Assembly (NCBI GenBank): GCA_009701575.1
Contig: WLJX01000004.1
Coordinates: 1 to 64,000, forward strand
Reading direction: 5' to 3'
DNA: 64,000 nucleotides
DNA from: Actinomycetota bacterium
Lineage (GTDB): Bacteria > Actinomycetota > Actinomycetes > Nanopelagicales > Nanopelagicaceae
The notes beneath the pieces were generated by a model. It made no database searches, was not told the origin of the DNA, and saw only the letters and a list, made by a program, of their open reading frames with translations. The position numbers and the translations under genes are program-made. Below are positions 21,548 through 33,055 of this stretch, one piece after another (position 1 is the stretch's first letter; every line of letters begins with the position of its first letter).

Positions 21548-22498
21548 ATGGTTATAGCAAAATTAATGAAGCGCAAAGCGGGATTGGCGATTCTTGTTGC
21601 CAGTACAACTTTCGCTGCAACTGTAAGTATTGGTATCTCATCAGCACATGCTGCTGCAGGCGATATCAATTATTCATACTTTACAAAAAACTTTGGATGG
21701 ACCCCTATGAAGGGCCGCCTACCAAATATGGATTGCAAAGACCGTTCATATTCTAATGCGGTAATCAAAGGTATTAATCTAGGCGTTTACGATGCCGCGC
21801 CATACATGTACACCGAGAACGGAAAAATGACTGGTATTGATTACGACATCAATATTGCGGTCCTAGAATATATTGGGATCAAAAAGCACAAGGACATTTT
21901 GTTGCAGTGGCCTCAGATGATTCCAGCACTACTTTCAAAGCGAATTGATGTTATTGGTGGCGACATCCATGAAAATCCAGATCGCTTAAAATCCATCGCG
22001 TTTACCACAACTGCTTGGTGGTACGGAACAACTCTGATGGTTAAATCCGATAATCCAAAAGGTATTAAAACTTGGGCAGACTTGCAAAAGCCTGGTGTGA
22101 AAGTTGGCGTACTTACAGGATCATTCGTTGGTGAATTCCTCGCTAAGCTTTCACCAAAACCAGATTTGGTATTAGTGCCAGATTCAAACTCTGAGTTCCA
22201 ATCTCTAGCATCAGGGAAAGTAGATGTTGTTGTTGATGATGCGCCAAAAGAGGGCGCATACATGATCAGCAATCCTGGTTCAGGGTTAAAGATTTTGAGC
22301 GCAGCAACATCAAACCCTCCTGTTGATTTCCAGGATACTGATGCAAAATTTGCTCTGCGTCCTGCAGATTGCTCATTGAATCAAGCCTATTCACGCGGTT
22401 TGGCTGAATTGCGCGATCACGGCGTGATCACACAAATCCTAAAGAAGTATGGACTAGGAGATGGAGATAACCTCTTCATGCCTAACTACAAGCCATAA
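21548..22498 (+). CDS. Polar-amino-acid-type ABC transporter substrate-binding protein (SBP family 3)
   Basis: Signal peptide ...SIGISSAHAAAGD; GKMTGIDYDINIAVLEYIGI, LLSKRIDVIGGDI, SLASGKVDVVVDDAP; ATG 21548 with upstream GGGAGAG. Confidence 0.88.
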   Translation: MVIAKLMKRKAGLAILVASTTFAATVSIGISSAHAAAGDINYSYFTKNFGWTPMKGRLPNMDCKDRSYSNAVIKGINLGVYDAAPYMYTENGKMTGIDYDINIAVLEYIGIKKHKDILLQWPQMIPALLSKRIDVIGGDIHENPDRLKSIAFTTTAWWYGTTLMVKSDNPKGIKTWADLQKPGVKVGVLTGSFVGEFLAKLSPKPDLVLVPDSNSEFQSLASGKVDVVVDDAPKEGAYMISNPGSGLKILSAATSNPPVDFQDTDAKFALRPADCSLNQAYSRGLAELRDHGVITQILKKYGLGDGDNLFMPNYKP

Positions 22499-22515
22499 CG
22501 AGTAGGAAATTTAGA

Positions 22516-22555
22516 GGCGGCAGGCTTTCTTCGAGAGTCTGCCGCCTTTCTCTTT
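22516..22555 (+). terminator. Strong hairpin with T-rich tail between SBP and permease genes
   Basis: GGCGGCAGgct-ttcttcgag-agtCTGCCGCC followed by TTTCTCTTT. Confidence 0.75.
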
Positions 22556-22609
22556 AGCATCCTGTTAAGTTCTTTAATTGTTACTTACTAGCAATAGTTA
22601 GGATCAAAA

Positions 22610-23308
22610 ATGCTTTTTAATATTGATAATGCCTACTCCGCCCTTGGTGTTCTCTCCTTGGGACTCTTGATGACTATATTTTTAACTATTATTTGCGGAG
22701 CAACAAGTTTAGTTGCTGGCGTCTTTGTAGCCCTCGCTAAAATGTCAAAAAGGCGTTGGTTAAGGGCTATAACTGGTTCTTACGTAACCATAGTTCGATC
22801 AACTCCGCTATTGGTTCAATTGATTTTCATTTATTACGCTTTACCATTTGTCGGAATTCGATTGAATCCGCTTTCTGCGGCGTACATCGGATTATCATTA
22901 AATGTAACTGCCTACCTTTCTGAGGTTTATCGTGGGGGAATAGAAGCTGTTTCAAAAGGGCAACACGATGCCGCCGCCGCTTTGGGAATGAAAAGTTCTG
23001 TAGCCATGCGACGAGTAATATTTCCACAAGCCTTGCGAACACTAATTCCGACCCTCGGAAACTATATTGTTTCGCTCTTCAAAGATACTTCCCTTGCATC
23101 TGTCGTTACAATTCAAGAATTGATGTTTAAAGGGCAGATAATTGCGGCTCAAAATTATGACTACATGACTATTTACGCGATGGTATTTCTTCTTTATTTA
23201 GCGGTTGGTTATCCGTCAATTCGTTTTGTTACATATTTGGAAAAACGCATGAAAAACGGTTATGCCGTCAAGAAGGCTTCAAAAAGGAAAGTAGGAGTTG
23301 CGCTATGA
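22610..23308 (+). CDS. Amino-acid-type ABC transporter permease
   Basis: [74 protein letters not shown]. Confidence 0.93.
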   Translation: MLFNIDNAYSALGVLSLGLLMTIFLTIICGATSLVAGVFVALAKMSKRRWLRAITGSYVTIVRSTPLLVQLIFIYYALPFVGIRLNPLSAAYIGLSLNVTAYLSEVYRGGIEAVSKGQHDAAAALGMKSSVAMRRVIFPQALRTLIPTLGNYIVSLFKDTSLASVVTIQELMFKGQIIAAQNYDYMTIYAMVFLLYLAVGYPSIRFVTYLEKRMKNGYAVKKASKRKVGVAL

Positions 23309-24075
23309 GTACACCGATAATTGAAATTAAGAATCTTACAAAGAGTTTTGGATCCAACCTAGTGCTGGAAGATTTCTCTACAACAATACAAAAAGGAGAA
23401 GTTGTTGGAATTATTGGACCTTCTGGGAGTGGAAAATCAACGTTACTTCGTTGCATAAACTTTCTTGAAATTGCAGATTCAGGTTCTATCTCTATTGCCG
23501 GAGAGGAAGTAAAAGTCGATGGCAAAGGCGGACATTCTGTACCTGCGCTAAAAATAGCCCAATTACGCACAAAAGTTGGAATGGTTTTTCAGCAATTCAA
23601 TTTATTTCCACATCTAACGGCAATTGAAAATATCATCGCTGGACCTAAGTATGTTCTGAAGGAAGACCAGAAAGAACGAGAGCAGAAGGCTCGCAACTTA
23701 CTTGAAATGGTTGGACTATCGGAGAAAATGGATCATTTCCCAGAAGAACTTTCTGGTGGCCAGCAACAACGTGTAGCCATTGCCCGAGCGTTAGCAATGA
23801 ATCCTGAGGTGATGCTATTTGATGAAGCAACCAGTGCTTTGGATCCCGAAATTGTTGGTGAAGTTCTAGGCGTTATGCGCAAATTAGTTGATGATGGAAT
23901 GACGATGTTAGTAGTAACGCATGAGATGGGCTTTGTTCGACAAGTCGCTGACCGGGTAATATTCATGGATGAAGGCAAAATCGTTGAAGAGGGACCACCA
24001 AGTCAACTCTTCGATAATCCAAAACACCCTCGAACAAAAGATTTCCTATCGGCTATTCTTTCACATACCGAATAG
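23305..24075 (+). CDS. Amino-acid-type ABC transporter ATP-binding protein (GlnQ-like)
   Basis: [68 protein letters not shown]. Confidence 0.93.
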   Translation: MSTPIIEIKNLTKSFGSNLVLEDFSTTIQKGEVVGIIGPSGSGKSTLLRCINFLEIADSGSISIAGEEVKVDGKGGHSVPALKIAQLRTKVGMVFQQFNLFPHLTAIENIIAGPKYVLKEDQKEREQKARNLLEMVGLSEKMDHFPEELSGGQQQRVAIARALAMNPEVMLFDEATSALDPEIVGEVLGVMRKLVDDGMTMLVVTHEMGFVRQVADRVIFMDEGKIVEEGPPSQLFDNPKHPRTKDFLSAILSHTE

Positions 24076-24090
24076 CGAAAAGGTATCACT

Positions 24091-24993
24091 TTGAATAGAG
24101 GCGTTTACCCCGTAATCCAAACTCCTTTGGATGAGAACGATGAAATTGATGAAGGTGTTTTTGAAACCGAAATCAATTGGTTAATTAAGTGCGGTGTTAA
24201 AGGTTTAGTTCTGGCAATGGTTTCAGAGGTAATGCGGTTTAGTGCGGCCGAACGGCGCAAACAATGGCAGATTGTGCTTCGCATACTTGACGGACGCTTG
24301 CCCCTAATCGTTAGCGTTGGCGGCGAGAGCACCGCAATTGCAGTTCAATTGGCAAAAGCTGCAGAAGCTGATGGCGCAACCGCACTAATAGCAACCCCTC
24401 CTGCATCATTCCCGGCAACCTCATCCGAAATCTATTCTTACTACTCCACAATTATTGAAGCAGTGGAGATTCCGTTAATAGTCCAGGATGCAAGTAATTA
24501 CATGGGTCAACCACTTGAACTTGAGTTGTATGGAAAGTTGCTTGAGAAATATGGCAATACCCGCGTGCAATTTAAGCCAGAAGCAAAGCCAGTTAAAGAC
24601 CGTATGGCGGCGTTACAAGAAATTGCAGGCGGAAATGCAAAAGTTTATGAGGGCCAGAGTGGTTTGGATTTGCTGGATACGCACCCACTTGGACTTGTAG
24701 GAACAATGCCAGGCGCTGAAATTCCTTGGGCAATTATCGCGCTTTGGGAGGCTTTGGAAGCCAACGATTTGGCACGTGCTACTGCAATTCATGCTTGCGT
24801 TAAAAACTTAGTTGCATTTCAACCAACCATTGATGCCTATGTCGCAGTTGAAAAATATTTATTAGTAAAACAAGGAATCTTTACTTCAAGTCGTCAGCGC
24901 GGCCCAGTTAGCGTAACCCTTAGCGATCAAACCAAGAACGAGATTGATCTCGTATTCAGCGAGCTTCTTAAGGTTGTTGGAAGGCAGAAATGA
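24091..24993 (+). CDS. Dihydrodipicolinate synthase/N-acetylneuraminate lyase (DapA) family protein
   Basis: GVYPVIQTPLDENDEID, LPLIVSVGGESTAIAVQLAKAAEADGATALIATPP, VQFKPEAKPVKDR; TTG start. Confidence 0.82.
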   Translation: MNRGVYPVIQTPLDENDEIDEGVFETEINWLIKCGVKGLVLAMVSEVMRFSAAERRKQWQIVLRILDGRLPLIVSVGGESTAIAVQLAKAAEADGATALIATPPASFPATSSEIYSYYSTIIEAVEIPLIVQDASNYMGQPLELELYGKLLEKYGNTRVQFKPEAKPVKDRMAALQEIAGGNAKVYEGQSGLDLLDTHPLGLVGTMPGAEIPWAIIALWEALEANDLARATAIHACVKNLVAFQPTIDAYVAVEKYLLVKQGIFTSSRQRGPVSVTLSDQTKNEIDLVFSELLKVVGRQK

Positions 24994-26387
24994 CAAGTGT
25001 TTCTAACCGAGTTGATCTCACCCCCAAGCAATTGGAGCACTTAAAATCCCTTGTTTCTGGTGGAGTGAGTTCAAGCAAATCTGTTTTAGAACAACATGGC
25101 ATGGATGAGTCGGCTCACCTACCAATCCTTCCCTCCGCAGTGGCAATGGTTAGTTCTACAGAAGAAGTTTCAAAAGTACTTGCCTACTGCAATCAAGAAA
25201 GAATTCCGGTTACTCCATTCGGAGCTGGCACATCATTAGAAGGTAATGCAATTCCATTATTTGGTGGCCTTAGTTTAGATCTGACTAACATGAATAAAAT
25301 TTTAGATGTTCGACCAGATGATCTGACCGTTCGCGTCCAAGCCGGGGTTCGGCGCATGGCGCTAAATGAACGGCTATCACGTGAAGGTCTCTTCTTTTCA
25401 GTTGATCCAGGTGCTGATGCAACTATCGGAGGTATGGCTTCAACAGGTGCTGCAGGTACTACAAGTGTGCGTTACGGAACGATGAGAGAGAACGTCTTGG
25501 CTCTGACTGCCGTACTTGCTGACGGAACAATTATTGAAGCAGGTCGCGAAACTCGGAAACTTTCGGCAGGTTATGACATAACTAGGTTGCTTGTTGGATC
25601 GGAAGGAACTCTTGCAGTCATTACCGAGATTGCACTTAAGTTAAATGGCATACCTGAAAAAATGGCTGCTGCGATAGTTAACTTTCCAACCCTTTCTGAT
25701 GGATTTCAGGCAGCGACAGCCATCGTCAGAATGGGAATTTCAATTGCTAGATGTGAATTCCTAGATGAGGTTTGCATTCAAAATGTAAATGCCTTAGATG
25801 GTTTGAATCTAAAGGTTGCACCAACTTTGCTCTTCGAATTTCATGGAACGCCGCAAGGTGTCGAAGAGGAAGCCAAAGCCGTAGCAGAGATTGCTGCGGA
25901 ATTTCATGGCAGTGATTTCGAATGGGCCGCCGATGAAGGTGCTAGGCGAAAATTATGGCAAGCAAGACACAATGCACATTGGGCAGCGATGGCAGCAAAT
26001 CCTGGAATGCGAACTGTCAGCACCGACACGGCAGTTCCATTATCTAGGTTGGCCGAAGCTGTTAGAGTAGCAAGCGAAATCTTTAACGCCTCAAGATTTA
26101 AGTTTTCAATTTTGGGCCATGTCGCTGATGGAAATTTCCATGTTTCAATAGTTACCGATCCAGAAAAGCCGGAGGATCTCGTCGAAGTTCGTAAATTAAC
26201 TCATCAATTAACCGGTCGAATTATTGATATGGGTGGTACTTGCACCGGTGAACACGGAATTGGATCTGTAAAAATTGAAGATCTCGTAAAGGAAGTTGGA
26301 GAAAATGGAGTTAACGTGATGCGTTCTATAAAGCGCGCCCTTGATCCAAATGGAATTCTAAATCCTGGAAAAATATTCAGTAATTAA
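24990..26387 (+). CDS. FAD-linked oxidase, GlcD/D-2-hydroxyacid dehydrogenase-like
   Basis: VTPFGAGTSLEGNAIP, VDPGADATIGGMASTGAAGTTSVRYGTMRENV, SILGHVADGNFHVSI, GGTCTGEHGIGSVK. Confidence 0.9.
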   Translation: MTSVSNRVDLTPKQLEHLKSLVSGGVSSSKSVLEQHGMDESAHLPILPSAVAMVSSTEEVSKVLAYCNQERIPVTPFGAGTSLEGNAIPLFGGLSLDLTNMNKILDVRPDDLTVRVQAGVRRMALNERLSREGLFFSVDPGADATIGGMASTGAAGTTSVRYGTMRENVLALTAVLADGTIIEAGRETRKLSAGYDITRLLVGSEGTLAVITEIALKLNGIPEKMAAAIVNFPTLSDGFQAATAIVRMGISIARCEFLDEVCIQNVNALDGLNLKVAPTLLFEFHGTPQGVEEEAKAVAEIAAEFHGSDFEWAADEGARRKLWQARHNAHWAAMAANPGMRTVSTDTAVPLSRLAEAVRVASEIFNASRFKFSILGHVADGNFHVSIVTDPEKPEDLVEVRKLTHQLTGRIIDMGGTCTGEHGIGSVKIEDLVKEVGENGVNVMRSIKRALDPNGILNPGKIFSN

Positions 26388-26692
26388 GAAGCGGTAGAGA
26401 AAGTACCTTCATCAGCGCTCTGATTATGGCTTAATATATTTAAGCGATCGTCTTCAGTTAAGCCACCCCAGATTCCATATGGCTCAGCCAAAGTAAGGGC
26501 TTGCTTTCTACATGCTTGCAATACGGGACATGAGGCACACACAGCCTTTGCGGCATTCTCACGATTCTTGCGGCGAGGTCCACGCTCTCCATCTGTATAG
26601 AAGAACATTTCAGTAGGAAGCTCACGACATGCAGCAGATTCTTGCCATTCCCAATCAGAAGCGATTGGTCTTGGCTGTATCTGTGTAGTCAT
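26384..26692 (-). CDS. WhiB-family transcriptional regulator
   Basis: WQESAACRELPTEMFFY, GERGPRRKNRENAAKAVCASCPVLQACRKQAL, YGIWGGLTEDDR: four Cys and GIWGG. Confidence 0.95.
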   Translation of the reverse strand: MTTQIQPRPIASDWEWQESAACRELPTEMFFYTDGERGPRRKNRENAAKAVCASCPVLQACRKQALTLAEPYGIWGGLTEDDRLNILSHNQSADEGTFSTAS

Positions 26693-26832
26693 CCGGGCTC
26701 CTGTTCACGTATTTACTGCTCTAAGCGATAGTACAACCGCGCCATAGGTTGTTCAACAATCCACCGGCTTTTGTTGCGTAATTTAAGCGTTTTCAGGTGG
26801 CAAGGTTCACAGCTTCTAGGGACAATTGCAGC

Positions 26833-27753
26833 ATGACCCCCGCGCTTGAGACCCTTGATTCAAAGGAATCGCTCCCAGTCGCAGCCGTAGCCCGAATGCT
26901 TGGGGTGGCGCCCTCAACTCTTCGTACTTGGGATCGCCGGTATGGCTTAGGTCCTAGTAAGCACAACGTCGGTACACATCGAAGATATTCTGCAACTGAT
27001 TTAATTCGATTAACTGCAATGGTTCGACTCGTTGTTGCCGGGGTAGCACCGAAAGATGCAGCTCTAAAAGCACTAAAACTAAATGTGCAGGGAAGTAGGC
27101 AAGCAATTGAAAAGGTTTGTCGAGTACCAGAGAGCCAAGCGGATCTTGTAACTCTGCTCCATCGCTCGGCTATGAAATTTGATCAGGCACAGCTTGAAAA
27201 ACTCATAAGAAAATCAATTGCAGGTATCGGTGTTGAAGCCACCTGGCTTGAAGTCCTATCCCCACTGTTAATTGAAGTGGGAGATGAATGGGTGCGCACG
27301 GGTGATGGAATTGAAGTTGAACATTTTCTGAGTGAGTTACTACGAAAGATATTAAGTGAAAGCCTTGGAAAGATTGATAAGCCTAAGAATTCACGGCCGG
27401 TACTGCTTGCATGTGTTGAAAATGAAATGCACTCACTTGCATTGATGGCGCTCGCCGCAGTTTTGGCTGAAGCCAAGGTCGAATGCTTATTTCTTGGTGC
27501 CAGAACTCCACAAACAGCGCTTAATCAAGTTGTAATTAAATCCGCGCCACCAGCAATTTTTCTCTGGGCCCAACTTGGCGAGAATGCAGATCATACTTTT
27601 GTGAATGAGCTTCCAACAATCCGGCCAGCACCAAGAGTTCTATTGGGTGGACCTGGCTGGAAATCTGCAAAAGGAAAAATCCACAGCAAAGTGGTAATTA
27701 CCGAAGGACTTAGTGAAGCCCGAGAAGAGATTCTGCAGGCTCTGGCCGTTTAA
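26833..27753 (+). CDS. MerR-family regulator with C-terminal cobalamin-binding domain (CarH/LitR-like)
   Basis: HTH PVAAVARMLGVAPSTLRTWDRRYGLGPSKHNVGTHRRYS; W-x9-EH in DEWVRTGDGIEVEHFL; B12-domain-like ENEMHSLALMALAAVLAEAKVECLFLGARTP. ORF may start at 26797. Confidence 0.83.
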   Translation: MTPALETLDSKESLPVAAVARMLGVAPSTLRTWDRRYGLGPSKHNVGTHRRYSATDLIRLTAMVRLVVAGVAPKDAALKALKLNVQGSRQAIEKVCRVPESQADLVTLLHRSAMKFDQAQLEKLIRKSIAGIGVEATWLEVLSPLLIEVGDEWVRTGDGIEVEHFLSELLRKILSESLGKIDKPKNSRPVLLACVENEMHSLALMALAAVLAEAKVECLFLGARTPQTALNQVVIKSAPPAIFLWAQLGENADHTFVNELPTIRPAPRVLLGGPGWKSAKGKIHSKVVITEGLSEAREEILQALAV

Positions 27754-27785
27754 TAGCGGGTAAAACGCCTATTTTGATTGACTAG

Positions 27786-28916
<1,131 letters not shown>

Positions 28917-28918
28917 CC

Positions 28919-30031
28919 ATGAACGAAATTGAAATTGGCCCAGGAAAGCGTGCTCGCGTTGGCTATTCATTTGATGACATTGCGATAGTTCCAAGCCGCC
29001 GTACTCGTGACCCAGAAGAGGTTTCAATCAACTGGCAGATTGATGCTTACAAATTTGCACTTCCAATGATGGCTGCTCCAATGGATTCTGTTGTATCACC
29101 AGATACTGCAATCGCCATCGGAAAGCTTGGCGGACTTGGAGTTTTAAACCTCGAAGGACTTTGGACAAGGCACGATGATCCAAGAATTCCACTTGGTGAA
29201 ATTGCATCGATGCCACAAGAAAAAGCTATTCGCAGAATGCAGGAACTTTACTCATTACCTATTCGTCCGGAACTTATTAAAGAACGTATCGCACAAATTC
29301 GCGCATCAGGTGTGACGGTCGCTGCGGCCCTTTCACCACAACGAACAGCTGAACATGCAAAGGCTGTTATTGATGCTGGTGTAGATATCTTCGTTATTCG
29401 CGGAACCACTGTGAGCGCCGAACATGTTTCGACTGAAATTGCGCCATTAAACTTAAAGAAATTTATTTATGAATTAGATGTCCCAGTAATTGTTGGTGGC
29501 TGTGCAACTGGTACTGGTGCTCTTCACTTGATGCGCGCTGGTGCTGCTGGTGTGCTAGTTGGATTTGGTGGCGGCGCGGCACACACAACTCGTTCAGTAT
29601 TAGGTATCGCGGTACCAATGGCATCTGCTGTTGCCGAAGTCGCATCTGCTCGTCGTGATTACATGGATGAATCTGGTGGACGTTTTGTTCACGTGATCGC
29701 CGATGGCTCTGTTGGTAAATCTGGCGATATTGCAAAGGCAATTGCTTGCGGTGCCGATGCCGTAATGATGGGCTCGCCACTTGCGAAAGCAGTTGAATCA
29801 CCAGGCAAAGGTTGGCACTGGGGTTCTGAAGCACATCACACAGAATTACCTCGCGGTGACAGAGTTCAAGTTGGAATTGTCGGAACTTTGGAAGAGATAC
29901 TCGTTGGTCCATCTCACCTTGCAGATGGAAGTATGAATTTGTTCGGTGCACTGCGACGTGCGATGGCTACATCTGGTTACTCAGATCTAAAAGAGTTCCA
30001 GCGCGTTGAAGTTGTAATCGATCGTGTCTAA
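28919..30031 (+). CDS. guaB3: GuaB3-family IMP dehydrogenase-like protein
   Basis: [73 protein letters not shown]. Confidence 0.93.
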   Translation: MNEIEIGPGKRARVGYSFDDIAIVPSRRTRDPEEVSINWQIDAYKFALPMMAAPMDSVVSPDTAIAIGKLGGLGVLNLEGLWTRHDDPRIPLGEIASMPQEKAIRRMQELYSLPIRPELIKERIAQIRASGVTVAAALSPQRTAEHAKAVIDAGVDIFVIRGTTVSAEHVSTEIAPLNLKKFIYELDVPVIVGGCATGTGALHLMRAGAAGVLVGFGGGAAHTTRSVLGIAVPMASAVAEVASARRDYMDESGGRFVHVIADGSVGKSGDIAKAIACGADAVMMGSPLAKAVESPGKGWHWGSEAHHTELPRGDRVQVGIVGTLEEILVGPSHLADGSMNLFGALRRAMATSGYSDLKEFQRVEVVIDRV

Positions 30032-31583
30032 TACCAAAACTCAAGAGCTGGTATTAGTCGTTGATTTTGGGGCGCAATATGCGCAATTAATTGCTCGTCG
30101 AGTTCGCCAAGCCCAGGTTTATTCGGAAATTGTTCCCTCATCAATGCCCATTGAAAAAATGCTGGAGAAGAATCCGGTTGCCATAATTTTATCTGGTGGG
30201 CCATCAAGCGTTTATGAAGCTGGCGCACCAACCCTAGATCCAAAGATTTTTGAAGCTGGTATCCCAATCTTCGGAATTTGTTACGGTTTCCAAGTCATGG
30301 CATCGGCACTTGGGGGAGTTGTAACCCAAACTGGTAAATCAGAATTCGGCCGGACAACTCTTTCTCATACTTCAAATTCGAAATTGTTAAATGGTCTGCC
30401 TAAAGAATTTAGCGTTTGGATGAGCCACGGTGACAGCGTTACAACAGCGCCAACCGGCTTTACTTCTACAGCCGCAACAGTTGATACGCCAATTGTTGCC
30501 TTCGAAAGTGGCGATGCGAAATTTGCAGGTGTGCAATTCCATCCCGAAGTCCTGCACTCTGAAAATGGTCAAGAAGTATTACGACGTTGGTTAATCGATA
30601 TCGTCGGGTGTATACCAACTTGGAACTCCGAGAATATTGTTACAACAGAAGTTGAAAAAGTTAAGGCTCTTGTCGGCAAGGGGCGAGTTCTTTGTGGCCT
30701 ATCTGGTGGCGTTGACTCGGCAGTTGCCGCAGCGATTGTGCAGAAAGCGGTGGGCTCACAACTCACCTGCGTCTTTGTAGATCATGGATTACTGCGCGAA
30801 GGCGAAGCGGAACAAGTAGAACGTGACTTTGTTGCATCTACCGGCGTCACGCTTAAGGTTGTCGATGCTAAAGAGCGCTTCTTGAAAGCACTTGCAGGCG
30901 TTACGGACCCTGAAACAAAGCGAAAGATTATCGGCACTGAATTTATTCGAGTCTTCGAGGCAGCTGCTAGAGAAATTTCAGCAACCGAACCAATTGATTT
31001 TTTAGTACAGGGAACTTTGTATCCTGATGTAGTTGAATCTGGTGGCGGAGAAGGCGCAGCAAATATTAAATCGCACCATAACGTTGGTGGATTGCCTGAT
31101 GATCTGCAATTTAAATTAATCGAACCACTGCGTACGCTTTTTAAAGATGAAGTTCGATATGCCGGATTATCAATGGGACTGCCTGAGGAAATTATTTGGC
31201 GTCAACCTTTTCCAGGACCTGGTCTTGCAATTCGGATAGTTGGCGAAGTGACTGAGAATAACCTTAGAATATTGCGAAAAGCTGATGCAATTGCTCGAAT
31301 TGAATTGCGTAATGCAGATTTAGATCGGATAATTTGGCAGTGTCCAGTTGTTTTATTAGCTGATGTAAGAAGTGTTGGAGTGCAAGGAGATGGCCGAACT
31401 TATGGTCACCCAATTGTTCTTCGGCCAGTTTCATCAGAAGATGCAATGACTGCAGATTGGAGTCGGATTCCGTACGAAGTATTGGAGAAGATTTCAACTC
31501 GAATTACAAATGAAGTTCGAGAAGTAAATCGAGTGGTTCTAGATGTAACGTCTAAACCGCCCGGAACTATTGAGTGGGAGTAA
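30024..31583 (+). CDS. guaA: GMP synthase (glutamine-hydrolyzing)
   Basis: [52 protein letters not shown]-terminus. Confidence 0.97.
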   Translation: MSNTKTQELVLVVDFGAQYAQLIARRVRQAQVYSEIVPSSMPIEKMLEKNPVAIILSGGPSSVYEAGAPTLDPKIFEAGIPIFGICYGFQVMASALGGVVTQTGKSEFGRTTLSHTSNSKLLNGLPKEFSVWMSHGDSVTTAPTGFTSTAATVDTPIVAFESGDAKFAGVQFHPEVLHSENGQEVLRRWLIDIVGCIPTWNSENIVTTEVEKVKALVGKGRVLCGLSGGVDSAVAAAIVQKAVGSQLTCVFVDHGLLREGEAEQVERDFVASTGVTLKVVDAKERFLKALAGVTDPETKRKIIGTEFIRVFEAAAREISATEPIDFLVQGTLYPDVVESGGGEGAANIKSHHNVGGLPDDLQFKLIEPLRTLFKDEVRYAGLSMGLPEEIIWRQPFPGPGLAIRIVGEVTENNLRILRKADAIARIELRNADLDRIIWQCPVVLLADVRSVGVQGDGRTYGHPIVLRPVSSEDAMTADWSRIPYEVLEKISTRITNEVREVNRVVLDVTSKPPGTIEWE

Positions 31584-31589
31584 TTTAGA

Positions 31590-32276
31590 ATGAGACGTTC
31601 AACTACTGTTGTGATTGTTACAACGTTGATCGCTTCTATTCTGATTGCTGCACCTGCAAGCGCCGAAAAAACTAAGAAGTTCAAGAAAGCTAGTCAGACT
31701 TCTTCATTGCTTGCGCTCTGCAAAGACACCAAGGCTGTTGGGCACTCACCAATGCGGTTACCAGTCCCTTCAATAAAGCGACCACATGTAAATAAAATTA
31801 TTACTTTCAAGACAAATTGCGGAGAGATTCAGATTGCTGCAGATGGTGTCAATGCACCGTTAACTGTTATCTCCATGAGCTACTTGGCAAACAAGGGATA
31901 CTTCGATAATTCACCTTGTCACCGCATAACGACTTCTGGAATTTTTGTTCTCCAATGTGGTGATCCAACTGCTTCAGGTTCAGGTGGACCGGCATGGCAA
32001 GTTCCAGATGAGAATCTTCCAACCGGTACGGGAAATATTTATCCAGCAGGTTCTGTAGCAATGGCAAACTCGGGTGCTAATACAAATGGCAGCCAATTCT
32101 TCATCGTTTATGATGATAATTCGCGCCTAGGCCCAAATTACACACTATGGGGCAAAGTAACTAAAGGTTTAGATATTGTGAAAGCGGTTGCCGCACTTGG
32201 ATCTGATAATTCAAATCCAGCAGGTGGAGGCGTTCCAAACCAAGCAATTACTATCGAACGTGCAAGTGCTCGCTAA
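31590..32276 (+). CDS. Secreted peptidyl-prolyl cis-trans isomerase (cyclophilin type)
   Basis: Signal peptide; IITFKTNCGEIQIAADG, MSYLANKGYFDNSPCHRIT, GSVAMANSGANTNGSQFFIVY, LWGKVTKGLDIV. Confidence 0.92.
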   Translation: MRRSTTVVIVTTLIASILIAAPASAEKTKKFKKASQTSSLLALCKDTKAVGHSPMRLPVPSIKRPHVNKIITFKTNCGEIQIAADGVNAPLTVISMSYLANKGYFDNSPCHRITTSGIFVLQCGDPTASGSGGPAWQVPDENLPTGTGNIYPAGSVAMANSGANTNGSQFFIVYDDNSRLGPNYTLWGKVTKGLDIVKAVAALGSDNSNPAGGGVPNQAITIERASAR

Positions 32277-33002
32277 TTAATCGCTAGTAACTATTCTAAA
32301 TATTTCAGCGACTCTTCCATCGGCTAAGCCATTTAACTTTGCATTTCGCTCGCCCCACTCGCGAATCATCTTCTCTAAATCAGGATTGTGCGCTGTCTGA
32401 CTTACATGGGCTTGTAGTGCCGCAATCTTCTTATCGAAAGTTTCAGTGACATCCACAAAGTGGTCTGGAGTGTGATGAGACATTACCCAGACTTCGCGTA
32501 CGCGCCAAGGTTCTAAACCTTCATCTTTCAATAGCTCTTCAAAAGCGAATGGGTTTCTAGCATCCGGATAAACGGCCTGAATTGCCGCTTCACCTGCCGC
32601 CATATGATCCGGATGACTTGAAAAGAGCCGATCCCAATTTCGTTCCGGACTTTGGATAAGCATTCGTTGAGGTTTGCTCTTTCGAATTTCACGAACTATC
32701 TGTTTACGTAATTCAATTGTTGGCACCAACCAACCATCACGGTGATTTAGGAATTCAATATTTATTACACCAAGAACTTTTCCAGCATCGCGCTGTTCAC
32801 GTTGGCGAATCTTTGGCATATCTTCCCGAGGAACATCTGGATCCTCGCCGCCTTGGTCACCATTAGTGCATATGCAATATGAAACTTCGATTCCCATCGC
32901 CGTCCATTGCGCAATCGTTCCTGCGGCCCCGAAATCTAGGTCGTCGGGGTGAGCAGTCACTACAAGGACGCGTTCAATTTCGGAATCATCTAAAGGAGGC
33001 AT
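32277..33002 (-). CDS. PIG-L/LmbE-family deacetylase
   Basis: VLVVTAHPDDLDFGAAGTIAQWTAMGIEVSYCICTNGDQGG; SHPDHMAAGEAAIQAVYPDARNP. Confidence 0.88.
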   Translation of the reverse strand: MPPLDDSEIERVLVVTAHPDDLDFGAAGTIAQWTAMGIEVSYCICTNGDQGGEDPDVPREDMPKIRQREQRDAGKVLGVINIEFLNHRDGWLVPTIELRKQIVREIRKSKPQRMLIQSPERNWDRLFSSHPDHMAAGEAAIQAVYPDARNPFAFEELLKDEGLEPWRVREVWVMSHHTPDHFVDVTETFDKKIAALQAHVSQTAHNPDLEKMIREWGERNAKLNGLADGRVAEIFRIVTSD

Positions 33003-33055
33003 TGGGCAATCTTAGGAGAACTTTATGGATTATGTGAGTCGTTAGACTCCGACCT

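Noticed and set aside
29463-29951. 162-aa minus-strand ORF, Gln/His/Leu rich
   Set aside because: Antisense to guaB3; low-complexity shadow translation.
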